This document shows, piece after piece, positions 62,045 through 64,000 of a DNA stretch of 64,000 nt (the first letter of the stretch is position 1; the number at the start of each line of letters is the position of its first letter). The translations under genes and the position numbers were made by a program. Below the pieces are notes generated by a model. The model was not told where the DNA came from, searched no databases, and was given only the letters and a program-made list of their open reading frames with translations. This stretch comes from Macromonas bipunctata (GTDB lineage Bacteria; Pseudomonadota; Gammaproteobacteria; Burkholderiales; Burkholderiaceae_C): the NCBI RefSeq assembly GCF_002837135.1, contig NZ_NWBQ01000048.1:1-64000 (forward strand), written 5' to 3'.

Positions 62045-62929
62045 TTACCAGGCGTGCAGGGTGTTGTCGGGGAAGCTGCCGTCTTTGACGGCGGCGACGT
62101 AGGCGGCCATGGCGGCTTTGATGCTGGGCGCGTCTTGCATGAAGTTGCGCACGAACTTGGGCAGTTTGCCCAGCCCCAGGCCCAGCATGTCGTGCATCAC
62201 CAGCACTTGGCCGGCGGTGCCGTGGCCCGAGCCGATGCCGATGGTGTGGCAATGGGGCAGTCGGTGTGTCAGGGTGCTGGCCAGCGTGGCGGGCACCATT
62301 TCGAGCACCAGCATGGTGGCACCGGCATCTTGCAGGGCCAACGCGTCGCGTTGCAGGCGCTGCGCGTCTGCGTCGCTGCGGCCTTGTACGCGGTAGCCGC
62401 CCAGTGCGTGGACGGTTTGCGGTGTCAACCCCAGGTGCGCGCAGACCGGGATGCCGCGTTCGACCAAAAAGGCCACGGTCTCGGTGGTCCAGCCGCCACC
62501 TTCGAGCTTGACCATGTGCGCCCCCGCGTGCATCAGGGCCGAGGCGCTGCGGATGGCTTGCTCTTTGGATTCGTGGTAACTGCCAAAGGGCAGGTCGGCC
62601 ACGATCCACGCTGTGCCTTGCACCCGGCGCAGGCCACGGGCCACGCTTTCGGTGTGGTAGCACATGGTCTCCAGCGTCACGCCCACGGTGCTGGACAGGC
62701 CTTGGCACACCATGCCCAGCGAATCACCAATCAGCAGGCATTCCACGCCCGCGCTGTCGGCCACGGCGGCAAAGGTGGCATCGTAGGCGGTGAGCATGGT
62801 GATCTTGTCGCCGCGCTCGCGCATTTCGTTCAGGCGCGGCAGGCTGATGGGTTTGCGCTGGGGCAGCGGGGATGCCGCTGGCAGCGTTCCGTAGGGGGTG
62901 CCGGGGGTGTTGGCGGTAGCAGGTTGCAT
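62045..62929 (-). CDS. panB: Ketopantoate hydroxymethyltransferase
   Basis: PanB makes ketopantoate from ketoisovalerate, the first committed step to pantothenate. The 294-residue protein has [57 protein letters not shown] and [19 protein letters not shown]. It has an extra Pro-rich N-terminus of about 25 residues. The start at 62929 is the first good ATG; the open frame continues upstream without support. It diverges from nadC with 153 bases between starts. Confidence 0.95.
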   Translation of the reverse strand: MQPATANTPGTPYGTLPAASPLPQRKPISLPRLNEMRERGDKITMLTAYDATFAAVADSAGVECLLIGDSLGMVCQGLSSTVGVTLETMCYHTESVARGLRRVQGTAWIVADLPFGSYHESKEQAIRSASALMHAGAHMVKLEGGGWTTETVAFLVERGIPVCAHLGLTPQTVHALGGYRVQGRSDADAQRLQRDALALQDAGATMLVLEMVPATLASTLTHRLPHCHTIGIGSGHGTAGQVLVMHDMLGLGLGKLPKFVRNFMQDAPSIKAAMAAYVAAVKDGSFPDNTLHAW

Positions 62930-63082
62930 GGGCAGGGTGTGGCGTGTGGCCAGTGGGTGTCCGTGTGAAGTTGCGAGTCTAATCGACCGCTGGCGCCGGA
63001 TGCGGGCGGCGCTTGTTGTGTAATAGCCACTGTGCGGGCCCGCCGTGGCCTGGTTGTGTAGCCTCAATGGATGTGACGACGT

Positions 63083-63943
63083 ATGCAATCGAACGAATTT
63101 TCCCCTGAAAAGCTGGCCGTGTTGGCCCAGGCCGATGTGGCGCTGGCGCTGGCCGAGGACGTGGGTGAGGGCGACCTGACCGCCGCGCTGGTGGACCCCG
63201 CCCGCCGGGCCCGCGCCCGTGTGCTGGCGCGCGAGAGCGCCGTGGTGTGCGGTGCGCCGTGGGTGCAGGCGGCGGTGGCGGCACTCGACCCCACCGCCCA
63301 AATCACCTGGCACGTGCCCGAGGGCCAGCGTTGTGCGCCCGACCAGGTGGTGCTGGAGATTGAAGGCCACGCCCAGGCGCTGCTGACGGCCGAGCGCACG
63401 GCGCTGAACTTCTTGCAGCTGCTCAGTGCCGTGGCCACCAAGACCGCCGAGTACGTGCAGGCCGTGGCCGGTACCCGGGCCCAGATTGTGGACACCCGCA
63501 AGACCTTGCCAGGTTTGCGGCTGGCGCAAAAGTACGCCGTTACCGTGGGCGGCGGCACCAACCACCGCATGGGCTTGTACGACGCGGTGCTGATCAAGGA
63601 AAACCACATCGAGGCCGCAGGCGGCGTCACGCCCGTGCTGCAACGGGTGCAGGCCACCGCGCCCGATGCCAAGTTTGTGCAGATTGAGGTTGAAACGTTG
63701 GCGCAGCTGGAAGAAGCCCTGCAGGCCGGTGCCCAGATGGTTCTGCTGGACAACATGGACTTGCCCACCCTGCGCGAGGCGGTGCGCCTGAATGCGGGCC
63801 GCGCGATCCTGGAAAACTCGGGCGGTGTCAACTTGAACAGCGTGCGCGCGCTGGCTGAGACCGGTGTGGACCGCATCTCGATTGGTGCTTTGACCAAGGA
63901 TGTGAAGGCGATCGACTACTCCATGCGCTTTGAGGCGCTGTAA
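63083..63943 (+). CDS. nadC: Nicotinate-nucleotide pyrophosphorylase (carboxylating)
   Basis: NadC makes nicotinate mononucleotide from quinolinate and PRPP in NAD synthesis. The 286-residue protein has [70 protein letters not shown] and [19 protein letters not shown], all typical. A further start codon follows 39 bases later, perhaps another gene of the pathway. Confidence 0.96.
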   Translation: MQSNEFSPEKLAVLAQADVALALAEDVGEGDLTAALVDPARRARARVLARESAVVCGAPWVQAAVAALDPTAQITWHVPEGQRCAPDQVVLEIEGHAQALLTAERTALNFLQLLSAVATKTAEYVQAVAGTRAQIVDTRKTLPGLRLAQKYAVTVGGGTNHRMGLYDAVLIKENHIEAAGGVTPVLQRVQATAPDAKFVQIEVETLAQLEEALQAGAQMVLLDNMDLPTLREAVRLNAGRAILENSGGVNLNSVRALAETGVDRISIGALTKDVKAIDYSMRFEAL

Positions 63944-63982
63944 GCCCGTCTGGCCCTTTTCCAACGCATTCATACCCCGACC

Positions 63983-64000
63983 ATGACCGACACGACAGCC
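63983..64000 (+). CDS. Start of an unidentified gene (cut by window edge)
   Basis: Six codons, MTDTTA, follow an ATG 39 bases after nadC. A NAD-pathway partner such as nadA or nadB would be natural here, but six residues identify nothing. No clear ribosome site is visible. Confidence 0.3.

Overview
The window is chromosomal DNA of a flagellated betaproteobacterium, most likely Burkholderiales and probably Comamonadaceae. I infer this from gene order and family-level protein resemblance: fliA beside flhF, flgMNA divergent from flgB-L, RibF with a DGFRTLNL variant, and panB-panC. No rRNA was seen to confirm it. The backbone is GC-rich, and coding density is high: no stretch longer than about 300 bases lacks a gene. 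I saw no tRNA, rRNA, CRISPR array, insertion sequence or prophage.

Layout. (1) 1-18.8 kb: a flagellar regulon. It opens with the 3' part of flhF, a P-loop-less protein where flhG is expected, and fliA. On the minus strand follow flgA-flgM-flgN, with a strong sigma-28-type promoter before flgM. The long plus-strand run flgB-C-D-E-E-F-G-H-I-J-K-L comes next, with two tandem hook-protein genes, and an HDOD protein closes the run before a terminator. (2) 18.8-32.9 kb: housekeeping genes: a VOC protein with queC, a 5'-nucleotidase, TatD, a spermidine-synthase-like protein, an EamA transporter, lspA-ileS-ribF, a double-PAS histidine kinase, purN and a PIN toxin-antitoxin pair. (3) 32.9-52.3 kb, all minus strand: fliC1-fliD-fliC2, then about 12.7 kb of sugar and glycan genes, then fliS and two fliT-like genes, then prfC. 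(4) 52.5-64 kb: an EEP phosphatase with a cardiolipin-synthase-type PLD protein, folE with a BLUF photoreceptor, moeB-ctpA-gpmA, rhodanese-grxC-secB-gpsA, panB-panC, nadC and the first codons of another gene.

The most striking part is the gene block between the flagellin/cap genes and fliS (35999-48688). It encodes CDP-glucose synthesis and 4,6-dehydration (RfbF, RfbG), a cupin 3,5-epimerase, a TylCIII/TcaB9-type C-methyltransferase, a ketoreductase-like SDR, three further methyltransferases, a non-heme-iron oxygenase-like protein, an unrecognised 270-aa protein and a 1230-aa glycosyltransferase with about four GT modules. It has no wzx, wzy, ABC-exporter or initiating phosphoglycosyltransferase gene. 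The simplest reading is a flagellin glycosylation island that makes a branched, methylated deoxysugar in the cytosol and places it on two very short flagellins. Flagellin glycosylation islands are a known concept, but this gene set may be new.

Regulation visible in the sequence includes sigma-28-like promoters before flgM and fliC1 (and possibly fliT), three consecutive stem-loops in the fliC1 leader, intrinsic terminators after fliC1 and fliS, a palindromic operator candidate before the VOC-queC pair, and a 9-bp tandem repeat before the toxin-antitoxin pair.
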